Source: Batillaria attramentaria
Taxonomy: Eukaryota; Mollusca; Gastropoda; Batillariidae
Reading direction: 5' to 3'
DNA: 64,000 nucleotides
NCBI GenBank assembly: GCA_018292915.2
Contig: JACVVK020000392.1
Coordinates: 554,001-618,000, forward strand
Shown here: piece after piece, positions 49,494 to 60,584 of the stretch
Layout: every line of letters begins with the position of its first letter
How positions within the stretch are numbered: position 1 is the stretch's first letter
The notes under the pieces: model-generated
Told to the model about the DNA's origin: nothing
The model's input: only the letters and a program-made list of their open reading frames with translations
The model's database searches: none
Made by a program: the position numbers and the translations under genes

Positions 49494-50696
49494 TCTACAG
49501 GTCACAGAGCACAATTTAAATTAGGCAAGTTAAGGAGTAAGAGGTCCTGCATTATTAAAATTAATTTCTCCCTTTTTCTGGATTGTTTTGAGTTGCTAAA
49601 AGTGTGTATTTGAGCCCAGAGTTTTGTTTTGAGTGAAAAGAGGGACCTGCAGTATTAAAATTCCCCCCCCCCCCCCCTTTCCTTTTTTTTTTTTTTTTTG
49701 CGTTGCCGGCTAAAAGTGCATTTGATTTTTGTTTTGGGTGAAAAGAGGGATGTTTGATGTGTTGAAAAATGGCAGCTTTGATCCGACGGATGACTTTTTT
49801 TTTTTAATTTTTTTTTTTTTTTTACCATATCCTTATGCGTGTGCCGGCCAGGGCATGAATAACGGACTGCACAGTTTTGTGTATGGGGTTGGGAAGGACG
49901 CCGCCTCAGCAGACTAATGAACATTACGTCACCGGGGCTTGATTTTTAGCATGAAGCTTCAGCAGAGCGGCTACTCAGATCTGATCTTACAATCCGAGTG
50001 TTTTCTCACTGGGAGACTTTTGTTTTTGTTTAGTGTGTGGCCTTTTTAGTTTAAAAAAAAAAATGAAGACGTGCAACACTCTGCGGCAAAGGTGAGTATG
50101 CTTAACCGAGAAAGACAAGTTTACTCTCTAAACCTTCAGTCCGATTAAACAAATGATATGTTTCCGGCAAATGATTACCTGTGAAAGCTGAAAAGTCGGA
50201 AAGCGGCAACTAGAGATCCCTCTGAAGTTTACGTTCGGCCGGCTGAATGGAACGTGACCACTTTCGCGGACACCTATACCGGCAGTCGGTGAAAGAAGTG
50301 CACGGAGATAGCGGCGGTAAGAAAGAAAGAATAGTGACATGATTGAGATAGTAAGCATGTGAATGTGTCGTCTATCAGCAGTGTGTGGTGATGGAAGTAC
50401 AAGGTTTACTGTGTCACTAATGGAGGTGGCCGTGGTTATCGAGCACTGTTCAGCTACGAACTGGTTTCAAGTTAAAACCGATGGCATCAATGATAACTTG
50501 TGACCCGATTCTTATTGTAGTTGCACTGGCGGAGGTGTTCTCGTCGTTAGACTGATGACACGGGCGCCTTTCCGCCGGGTCTATGGTTAGCATCATGCTG
50601 TAGTGCACTTGCACGGCCGGCTTGCCTGGAAGACTGACTTACAGAGGGCTTAAAATTTGCCGTGATCCAAAAAGGAGGAAGAATATATGGCATTTA

Positions 50697-50874
50697 ATGA
50701 GTGGGTGGGTGGGCGTTTAGGACTTTAACGTCCTTTTCCACCACGTAAGGGTGATATCAGAGACGGGGCAACGAGAAAAGACCATCACAAATATTTGGCT
50801 CCAGCCGGGATTCGAACTCACCACCCGAGCATTGATAGCCCAACGCTCTACCATTCGGCTGTCCCGGCTCCCCG
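50697..50874 (-). mobile_element. tRNA-derived SINE (type A)
   Basis: Minus-strand copy with B box GAGTTCGAATCCC and the CAAATATTTGTGATGG marker. Lies in the spacer above the AprA-like gene. Confidence 0.75.
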
Positions 50875-50997
50875 GGACATCGAATGGCAAAGTGGCAAAG
50901 CCAGGAGTGCGCGTCTGTAAAGCACACGTGTAATGCTAGGGCTGTTCAGGGGCATGCTTCATCGGTTTTTCTTTTATTTTAAATTACACTAAAATAC

Positions 50998-51535
50998 CGG
51001 TCCCCGTAGTGCAGTGGTTAGCACTTCCGACCATGGACCGGGAGACCCGGGTTCCGGAGTCCCAGCCGAGGCAAGCGGGATTTTTTAGTCCTACCTAGGT
51101 CGGCTTCTGCCCAGAGCGGGTGTGCTATGGGCCCAGTGGGGAGGCTTTTGCCACACAGCCGAGATTCACCTACTTCACGGGTGCGACTTGGGGGGGGGGG
51201 GGGGGGGTGCTTCCCTTGGTATGACACGTCTTATGATGTGGATGATTACACGGTCGGCACCGCAGGTGCCTTAGTTCCCGGGCCTGGTTAATGCCGGGAT
51301 ATTTAGGACAGGAAGCGTGGAATGCGGCCCTCTCCCGCAGTCCCAAACCACATGGACCTTCATAGCATCATCTTACCATCATCTCCATCATCATGCATAA
51401 TAAAAATTGTCCCAGCTTCCGAGACCTCCGTGGATTCCGCCCATTACCGGGGAAGAACGCCACTGGAACTGGCAAGAGCTGGGGCAGCCCCCCCCCCCCC
51501 CCCAAAAAAAAACAACAACCCAACAACAACAACAA
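50998..51535 (+). mobile_element. tRNA-derived SINE (type B), copy 2
   Basis: Matches 9085-9575 over its length, including the internal G run, the TTCCCGGGCCTGGTTAATGC block and the CATGCATAATAAAAATTG block. Ends in an A/C-rich tail. Confidence 0.75.
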
Positions 51536-52169
51536 AAAAAAACCCGAAACAAAACAAAAAAACAACTGTCTATTGGTACATTTTGTCGTGATTTTAAGTG
51601 CTTCAGAGAAGAAATGCTTTTCTGGGAGTGGGATGAAAGTTTTAAATTAGACTAAATCTGTGCAATCTGTGGAGCATTGACATGATTTTCAGGTGGAAAC
51701 ACACTTTTTGGGAGGTGAAAATTTTAGGCAAGGGTGGAAATACGTCAAAAGGTGGGAGATTTTAAGCCCTGTAATTCACATTACGCTCGCTGTTTCTAAA
51801 CGGCAATTTACACCTGTAGCTTTCGTCTGTCGTTAATCCGGTGATCCGAGTCAAAACCGGTGAATGCTGCTGGCTAATGGAGTGGTGGTTGGCTGTGCGT
51901 CTGCACGGGACGATTTGCTTTAGAATTTAACACACACAACAAACTAGAGGGAAGTGGGAATGGCACTTGAGACCAAGACACACACGAGTACATTGTACTT
52001 TAACGTGTATATATATATGTAGAGAAGGTAGCCACTTAACCTACATTTGCAACCGTCAGGTGACAAAATTATCAAAATTAGGCCACCGCTTTGATCAGCC
52101 ATGCTGTCTGCAGTGTTTACCTTCGCTCTGCAGAGGTCTGTCTACATAGTACAATGTTGGACACACGCA

Positions 52170-52170
<1 letters not shown>

Positions 52171-52216
<46 letters not shown>
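52171..52216. repeat. (CA)n microsatellite
   Basis: Perfect CA run just beyond the candidate poly(A) signal of the RNA-binding protein gene. Confidence 0.95.
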
Positions 52217-52222
<6 letters not shown>

Positions 52223-52262
52223 AAAATAAATATAAACAATTCTGGTGCTGGTTCTTCATTAG

Positions 52263-52268
52263 TTTATT
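52263..52268 (-). terminator. Candidate poly(A) signal of the RNA-binding protein gene
   Basis: AATAAA on the minus strand about 1.2 kb after the stop codon, next to a (CA)n repeat. It is a clear canonical signal downstream; usage is unproven. Confidence 0.35.
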
Positions 52269-53469
52269 ACAACTGATGCAAAGTTACCATTTGCTGGCTT
52301 GGTTTGCTTGAATTTAGTTGAAAGCATCCTTCTGTTCAATTGAATATGTACCAAGCATATGTAAGGACAGGTAATACGCGCACAGATCCACAGGTGAACA
52401 AATTATCAGGCTGTTAATAAGTTTAAACATAAAAACCGTCGTGACTGGGTGAACATTTTATCAGCACCACATCAAGCCCATGACAGAACACCATACTGAA
52501 CAGATGTTTAGACACCATGTTGCTAACAACTCACGTGATGAACGACAGACACATACAACTTGATCAGAGGGCTGGATTTAGTGACAATATTTAATTAACA
52601 CATTTCGTACCACGCGTAAGTATCAGGCCTTCCAATGGGGTGGAGCCAAAAATACCGAAAAAACTTCTAGGATTATGTGACGAAGTCAGTGGCAAAACCA
52701 CGAGTACGCGTCTGCTTTGCAGACGCGCTATGCACAGAAACGACCTATTTGAAGTCCAAATTTACGGAAATCCATAAATTTACGGAAGACTGGAAGGACT
52801 GAAGTATCCCATGTTTTTTTATATATATTTTTTTTAACCCTATCTCGGTTTTGGCCCTTTATGGGAAAATTAGGCAAGATTAATGGTTCCTTGAGGATTC
52901 TTACCACACCAAACATATAATGTATAATCGAAATGCGACACTCCCTCAAAGCCGAACTTAATTCCACGCAGACTGAATTAATTATGATGGTTTTTGGTGA
53001 GACCGCTTGTGCCAAACCCCAAACTTACTTGGTACAAACTGAGTTAATGGAGTAAAGCAAAATGAATCATAGACACAAACATGCAAGTGATAAAAGCAAT
53101 TGATTCTATGACAATATAAAGTCCACGAAGTAAACTATACGATACAATTTTTCTACATCAACACGACACCAGACGGTAACAACCAGCATGCCTGCACATG
53201 AACCAAACACCTTATCTGCATCACAAGCTAAAAGAACAACTACCAATACCCCCCCCCCCCCTCCCTACAAAAAAACAAACAAAAAAAACTCAAACAAAAC
53301 AAAACACCGATTAACTCCAAGATGACCAGATCTTCAACTTGAATAAGAGTATAGTATGTTGGAACACCGTCAAGGTGTCGATAAAAACAAGTCCGTTGAG
53401 CTAAACACCAAGGAGTGCAATGCAGGGGTGCTGGTAATCCACAAACCCGCCCTTGCGGTGCAACCGGCC

Positions 53470-56400
53470 TCAGTATCTGTTGTAGCCGCTGCCGCTGTAA
53501 GCATTTCCGTAAGAGCCGCTTCCTCCAAGCAAGTTCTGGTTCCCACTGAAAAGAGAAAAGAACACACATGCAGAGGACTTTGTTTATGTACAGACTTTAC
53601 AGCAACAGAAACCTTTGTTGCATGCCACTCTGAACTACGTGCCGTCTTGTTGTTGACCATCTGTGATGGATTTTCACTTGTGCCATATGACATGGGCTTT
53701 CAACATATCCACAGTTTCTTTTATCTACATCACATTAATATAACATATCACAAATTTTAATCACAAAGGTTTCTAATTCCATCTATCCATACTTTTACGC
53801 TGCACATGCTACATGCACCATCTCAGGTTTTACTGACAATGCAATTCAATTCAATACATGTATAAAGTTTATTATCCCAATAAGGGAAATTAGGGTTCAC
53901 ATAAAAAAGACAGGAATGGATTTGAAACAGCATGAAAAAGAATAGAAAAGAAAACACACATAATAACGCAATACTAATACACATTCCAGTTATAAATCAT
54001 ATTTATCTAAGATGACAGAGGTATCCCCCCCCCCCCCCCCAAAGTTTCATACAACAAAAAACTGTGATTATTACCTGAAGGAGTCCAGATTCTGGCCAGC
54101 TCCATAGCTTCCCAGGGAGTCGCGTCCGTAGCCGGCGCCCGTGAGACTACCACCGCCGTAACTGTCGCTCATGCTCCCAGAGTAGTTGTCAGCACCACCC
54201 ATGGTTCTGTAGCCAGTGTCGCTGCTGCCATAGCTGCTGTCAGCAAAGCCTCTTCCCCCAAGGTAGTCACTACTGCCGGCCCCACCCATGCTCCCTCCCG
54301 AAGCTCGAGCCCCATAATTCCCAGTTCCGAGGCCCGCATCTCCCATGCTTCCTGTCCCCCAGGAGCCGCTTCTCATGCTGCTCATGTTTCCCATGCCGCT
54401 CAGACTGCCACTGCCCATGCCGAGACCACCCGCACCCCCGCCACCGCTGCCAAATCCGCTGACACCACCACTACCACCGCTGCTGCCCATGCCCATCCCA
54501 AAACCGCTCCCACCTACGCTGCTGCTCCCCCCTCCGAAGCTGCTGTTAAGGTTTCCCATGTCACTTCTGTTGAAATTGCTGCGACTTCCCATGCCGTCCC
54601 CGTAGCCACCTCCACCAGACATGGACTGTCCGTATCTGAAGCCGCCACCCCCTCCGGAACCTGAGCTGTCTCTCCTGAACCTCTTGGCGGGTCCGGGATA
54701 TCCCCCGCCACCCTGACCTTGACCTCCACTCATCGACCGCTGGTCCCGTCTGCCTGACCCCTGGTTGCTTCCGCCACTGTTACCTCGCTTGTTCCTGTTC
54801 CTATCCCTCCCACGGTTTCTCCCTGCATCCGGGGATCGGCCACTGAAGCCACCACCACCAGCTCCTCCGCTGAATCCCCGCGCGCCTCCCCCTGGGGAAA
54901 CTTGCCTAGGATGCGGACTATGCTCCAAGAAGGACATTTGGTTGCTGATGGTCATCTCCAGCTGGTTCTGCAGCCGCATCAGGTTCTGGATCTTTCCCTC
55001 CAAGTTGGACATCAGAGGAGGTCGGGGCACCTGGCCCATGACTCCGACCCCTGGGCGGGCAGGTCCTACGTTTCTGCCCATGCCAGCAAACCTACCCCCT
55101 CCTCCTCTGCCCATGCCCCCTCTGCGGCCGGGGCTGGGACCTATCAGGCTACGGCCAGGGGAACCACCACGCCCTCTGTTTGGCGGCCCACCACGGCCGA
55201 CGTTGCTGTTGACGTTCCACTCTCGCTGGATCTCGTCGAGAAAGTCACGCTTGCGCTTCTTTTTGTTCTTGTTCAACTGCTGCTTGATTTTCTTCTTCTC
55301 CGCATCCAGGGCCCCGGTTTTGGCACCGTCCTCTTTCTTGTCGCCATCCTTTGCTTTCTCCTTGTCTTCTCCCTTATCCCCATCTTCTTTCTTCTCTTCC
55401 CCATCCTTCTTCTCCCCATCTGCTTTCTCCCCTTCTGCTTCTTTCGTTCCCTCTTCATCCTTCTTTTCCTCTCCATCTTTCTTTTCCTCCTCTCCCTTTT
55501 TAGCTTCTTTTGCCTTCTCATCCCCAGCAGCTGGCTCTATTTTGAGGGGCTTTTCGGCGCCCAGAACTGAAAAAAGAAACAAAAACAAACAACATAAATC
55601 AATTCAGCTCAGATTATTACACCTATACTACTACTACTACTAACTGTCTGCAAGGACATACATGTGTATAAAAAACAAAAACAACAACAACAACAACCAG
55701 TATCAAGTGGATCACTTGCTGCAGAATTCTAAGCATCTGACACGAACAGCTCAAGATCGGGAATGGAATGGACACCTGTCAACTGCACCATCCAGCAAAT
55801 CTCTCTAGCAGGACCTGATCAGGCAAACCAGTCATACAAATCACGGGTAAACACACTGTTCAGCTAGGCACACGTGGAAGATAGTCAAATGATAAGGCGC
55901 TTTAACATGAAGAAAAAGCCAATACAACCCCTTGTTTCATTGCTTTTACGTGTGCTCGCTTTTCATTCTTCTCTTTCACCCACAAGTGTAATAATAATAA
56001 TAATAATAATAATATTTATAGGGCGCTTATCCCCGGAGAGTGAGCTCTAGGTGCCTTACATTCTAAAACCGAAGTTAGTTTAAAATCGAAGCGAAGAAAG
56101 GAAGAAAAAAATCCTTCTGTAACGGCTTAGGCACCTTGCTGGAATGGGCCCGCTTCTTGATTTAAAACAAAAAAAAAACAAAACACAGAAAATTTAACCC
56201 CAGAGCTAGTTTAGTTCGAGGTTAGACTCTAGCCCGGGGTTAATAGCCCTAACCTCGACTTTTACATACGGGCCCTGCTTTTTGGGAGGAGGAAAATTTT
56301 TAGCCAAAGGTGGAAATCCGCCAAAACGGTGGAAGCCTGCACGGCCTTTTAAGACCTGTACAATGAAATGCCCTACATGGTCCACCCCTTGTCGTGGGGT

Positions 56401-59400
56401 AGTGGCTTGTGTACCTCAATGACCCAGAGAACTATGCCAGCAGGAGCACATGCTCCTGGCAGGGTCACCCAAGCTGGACAGGTCGAAGGGTAGAGGTCAG
56501 ACGAATGTGGACCACCTCTCCAAGAGGCTAAACGGGTTTGCGTAGGGTTAACAGCCCTACCTGTAAAAAACATTAAGTTACAAAAGCATCGACAGCAACA
56601 AACCGAGACATTCACCTGGGCGAGGAAGGGTCTTCATCCCGGAGACCTATGACGCATTGCAGTGAAAGCCGAAAGGAAGCTGCAAGGCCGACCCCCCTTC
56701 TAACACCCAGGACAACAACGAGAGTAGCCACATGGAACATCAGGACAATGTATGAAGTAGGAAGGACCATACAAGTAGCAAGAGAGATGAAGAACTACAA
56801 GATAGGAGTACTGGGACTGAGTGAGACAAGGTGGCTACAGACAGGACAGCTGAGATTTTCATCGGGAGAGCAATTGCTGTACTCTGGACACACAGAGGAT
56901 GGAGCCCCCCACACTGAGGGCGTGGCCCTGATGCTGGCACCGGAGGCACAGCGGGCACTCATCGGCTGGGAACCTGTCAACTCCCGCATCATCACAGCCA
57001 AATTCATCACCAAGAAAAAAGACATCAAGCTGAACATCATCCAGTGCTACGCTCCCACCAATGATGCGGAAGAGGAGAAAAAAGATGACTTCTACCAACA
57101 ACTGCAGACAGTGATAGATAGAGGAGGAGCCAAGGGCATGACCATACTGATGGGAGACTTCAACGCCAAGATTGGATCAGACAACACAGGCTACGAGGAC
57201 ACCATGGGAACACACGGACTGGGACAGATGAACGAAAATGGCGAGCGCTTTGCAAACTTTTGTGCCCTGAACCAGCTAGTGATAGGAGGCAGCATCTTCC
57301 CACACAAGCGCATCCACAAGGCCACATGGAGATCACCCGACCATGTCACGGAGAACCAGATTGATCACATCTGCATCAGCCGGAAGTTCAGGAGATCGTG
57401 GCGGGATGTGCGCGTGATGAGGGGTGCCGATGTATCATCAGACCACCACCTTCTTGCAACAACATTGAGACTTCGGCTTAAGAGGCACACCAACGCCAAC
57501 AACACACGGACCAGGTACAACGTTGGACTACTCAGGAACACAGAGACACAAGCAGCATTCCGAATCAGCCTTTCCAACAGGTTCCAGCCACTGCAAGACC
57601 TGATAGAAGACAGTGAAATGGACATTCAGACACACTGGGAACACAGCAAGAAACTTTGGCACGACACATGCGAAGAGGTCCTTGGCAAGAGAAAGACCCA
57701 ACATAAGGAATGGATCTCTGCTGATACCATCCAGAAGCTGGAAGTTAGGAAAGAGAAGAAAACTGCACTGAACACGAGCCGAACAAGAAGAGCTAAGGCA
57801 AAGGCACAAGAGGAATACACAGCAGCTGACAGAGAAGTGAAGAGGAGCACCAGGAAGGACAAGAGGGACTACATCGACAACCTGGCCAGTCAAGCAGAGG
57901 AAGCAGCCCGACAAGGGAATCTAAAAGACCTGTACCAGGTGACCAAGAAGCTCGCGGGCAAATTCCAGCAGACAGACAAACCAGTGAAGGACAAGAACGG
58001 GCACCCACTGACAACAACTGAGGAACAGCTGAAGCGATGGGCAGAACACTTCAGGGAGCTGTTAAATCGCCCCATCCCTGAAACACCACCAGACATCCCA
58101 CCAGCAGAGACAGAACTACCCATCAACAGCGACAAGCCCTCTAAGGCGGAGATCAGGAAAGCCATCATGACACTGAGAAATGGGAAAGCTGCAGGGCCGG
58201 ACGAGATACCAGCAGAAGCCATCAAAGCAGACACAGAGACAGCCGTCAACATGCTGCACAGCCTTTTCAGCAAGATCTGGGAGAAGGAAGAGGTGCCAGC
58301 CCAGTGGAAAGAAGGGATCGTCATCAAGCTGCCAAAGAAAGGGGACCTCAGGGACTGCAGCAACTACCGAGGGATCATGCTCCTGTCAGTGCCAGGCAAG
58401 GTTCTCAACAGAATTCTACTGGAGAGGATGAGAGAGGCAGTCGACCCCATGCTCCGAGACCAGCAGGCGGGCTTTCACAGGAACAGGTCCTGCGCTGACC
58501 AGATTGCCAGCCTACGCATCATTGTGGAGCAGTCACTGGAGTGGAACTCCCCTCTCTACATCAACTTCATAGACTATGAGAAGGCTTTCGACAGTGTAGA
58601 CAGAGAGGCACTGTGGAAGCTGCTAAGGCACTATGGAGTTCCCGGGAAGATCATCTCCTTGATCCAGTGCACCTACCAAGACATGAGCTGCAGGATTGCC
58701 CATGCTGGCCAGTTGTCAGAAAGCTTCGAGGTGAAGACGGGAGTCCGCCAGGGATGCCTGTTGTCCCCGTTCCTCTTCCTCCTGGTCATCGACTGGATCA
58801 TGAAGACCACTACAGCAGGCAGGAAAAACGGGATACAGTGGACACTCTAGACGCAGCTGGATGACCTCGACTTCGCGGACGACCTGGCGCTCCTGTCTCA
58901 CAGCCACAGCCAGATGCAGGACAAGACTACGCGCCTGGAAGCCACATCAGCCGGAACAGGGCTTAAGATCAACAGGAAGAAAACCGAGCTGATGAAGATC
59001 AACACCACTGCCAACACACCAGTCACAGTCGGTGGAGAGCCCATCAGGGAGGTAGAGTCCTTTGTCTACCTGGGAAGTGTGGTTGATGGACAGGGAGGCA
59101 CAGACCGAGACGTCACAGCCAGAATCGGCAAGGCAAGGGCAGCGATGGTCATGCTGAAGAACGTCTGGGCATCCAAAGTTGTCAGCATAAGAACCAAACT
59201 TCGCATCTTCAACTCCAACGTGAAGTCGGTTCTGCTCTACGGATGCGAAACATGGAGGACAACGAAGACCATGCAGCAGAAGATCCAGACATTTCTCAAC
59301 ACCTGTCTGAGGCGCATCTTCAACATCCGATGGCCAGAGAAGATCCGGAATGAAGAGCTGTGGGAGCGAGCGGGGCAGGAACCAGTGGCCAAGCAGATCC

Positions 59401-60418
59401 TGCGGAGGAAGTGGGGCTGGATTGGACACACCCTCAGGAAGCCAGCATCCAGCACCACACGCCAAGCCCTAACATGGAACCCACAGGGGAAAAGGAAGAG
59501 AGGCCGGCCTCGCAACATCTGGAGGCGGGACACTGAGGCAGAGCTATGTAAGCAGGGTACCAACTGGACTGGAGTGGCAAGACTAGCCCAGAACAGAGTG
59601 CGATGGCGAAGGGTTGTCGATGGCCTATGCTCCACGTGGAGCCAAGGGCCTAAGTAAGTAAGTACAATGAAATGGGTAATCGGTCGATAACGGTACTCAC
59701 TCTCAAGATCGGCTTCTTCCAAGCTGAGTTTGAAGTCCTGACCGTTGATCCTGATGGCAGGGTAGGACTGTGTAAAGCCCATGGCGTTGAACTTGTGGCA
59801 CGTCTCTATGAAAGCTTTCCTGCAAAATCAGTTCATCTCGTTAGCAGTGCACCTCCCTGCTGATTTGACACAATTTTAGTTTCACACATTTTGATCATCA
59901 CTAAGATGAATCACCCTACATCATATAGTCAGGGCTTAACAGGAGAAGAAGTGTGAAGCATGTAGTGACGAAGTAGGAAAGCCACGAGCACACGTCCACA
60001 AAACAGATGCGTTATGCTAAGGGTGTCTGACTCACACTTGCCAAAGAATTAAAAAAGAAAAGAAAAGAAAGACTAAAATCTGTAAAATCTGGTGCATTTT
60101 GGCATAATTTTAAATGCTTCTGAGGAGGAAACACTTGTTTTGGAGGAATATTTTAGAATAAACTAAAATCTGTGCAATTTGGTGCATTTTGGCATGATTT
60201 TAATTGCCTCAGAGGAACAAAACACTTACTACCCACCCGCAGATAAGGTCTCCCTCACAGATGTAAGTAAAACCACATACTACATTAGTACATACTCTCT
60301 TCAATCAAGAAAAAGGTCAATGAAAACATTTAGAACTACATCTCTACATCAAAGTATATAGTGCAGTGAGGAAACTCGAAAAAAAAATCTAGGCTACTCA
60401 CTAACATTCTGCCACTGA

Positions 60419-60467
<49 letters not shown>

Positions 60468-60542
60468 CCAAAAAACCAACCCACAATGGTTATGATGACA
60501 GAACAAATATGTGGATGTAACTGTATACATTATGTATATATG

Positions 60543-60584
<42 letters not shown>

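Larger units (their letters stand above)
49494..52240. other. Intergenic spacer without a recognised gene
   Basis: Lies between the 5' end of the AprA-like gene and the 3' end of the RNA-binding protein gene. It holds homopolymer runs (C run near 49663, T runs 49680-49824), a type-A SINE (50697-50874), a type-B SINE (50998-51535) and dispersed-repeat fragments at 50878-50945 and 51589-51775. The AprA-like promoter should lie just above 49500, but no motif stands out. Confidence 0.7.
56370..59661 (+). mobile_element. Near-full-length non-LTR retrotransposon (LINE) in antisense within an intron
   Basis: The element is flanked by a 12-13 bp target-site duplication, GTACAATGAAAT(G), at 56358-56369/70 and 59662-59673/74. 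A 279-base 5' leader precedes a frame from 56649 to 59657. An apurinic-type endonuclease domain shows VATWNIRTM, LSETRW, MGDFNAKIG and SSDHHLL. The reverse transcriptase shows QAGFHRNRSCADQI, FIDYEKAFDS (box A), GVRQGCLLSPFLF (box B) and FADDLALLS (box C). One in-frame TAG at 58848-58850 breaks the frame seven codons before FADD; the same frame then continues to the stop in the tail. The 3' end is a short (TAAG)n run, as in clades with tandem-repeat tails, not poly(A). The clade is not assigned. It sits in the last large intron of the RNA-binding protein gene. Confidence 0.92.

Noticed and set aside
54765..55643. Long plus-strand frame of 292 codons
   Set aside because: It is the antisense shadow of the Gly-rich exon; Pro/Leu/Ser-rich composition is what Gly/K/E codons give in reverse.
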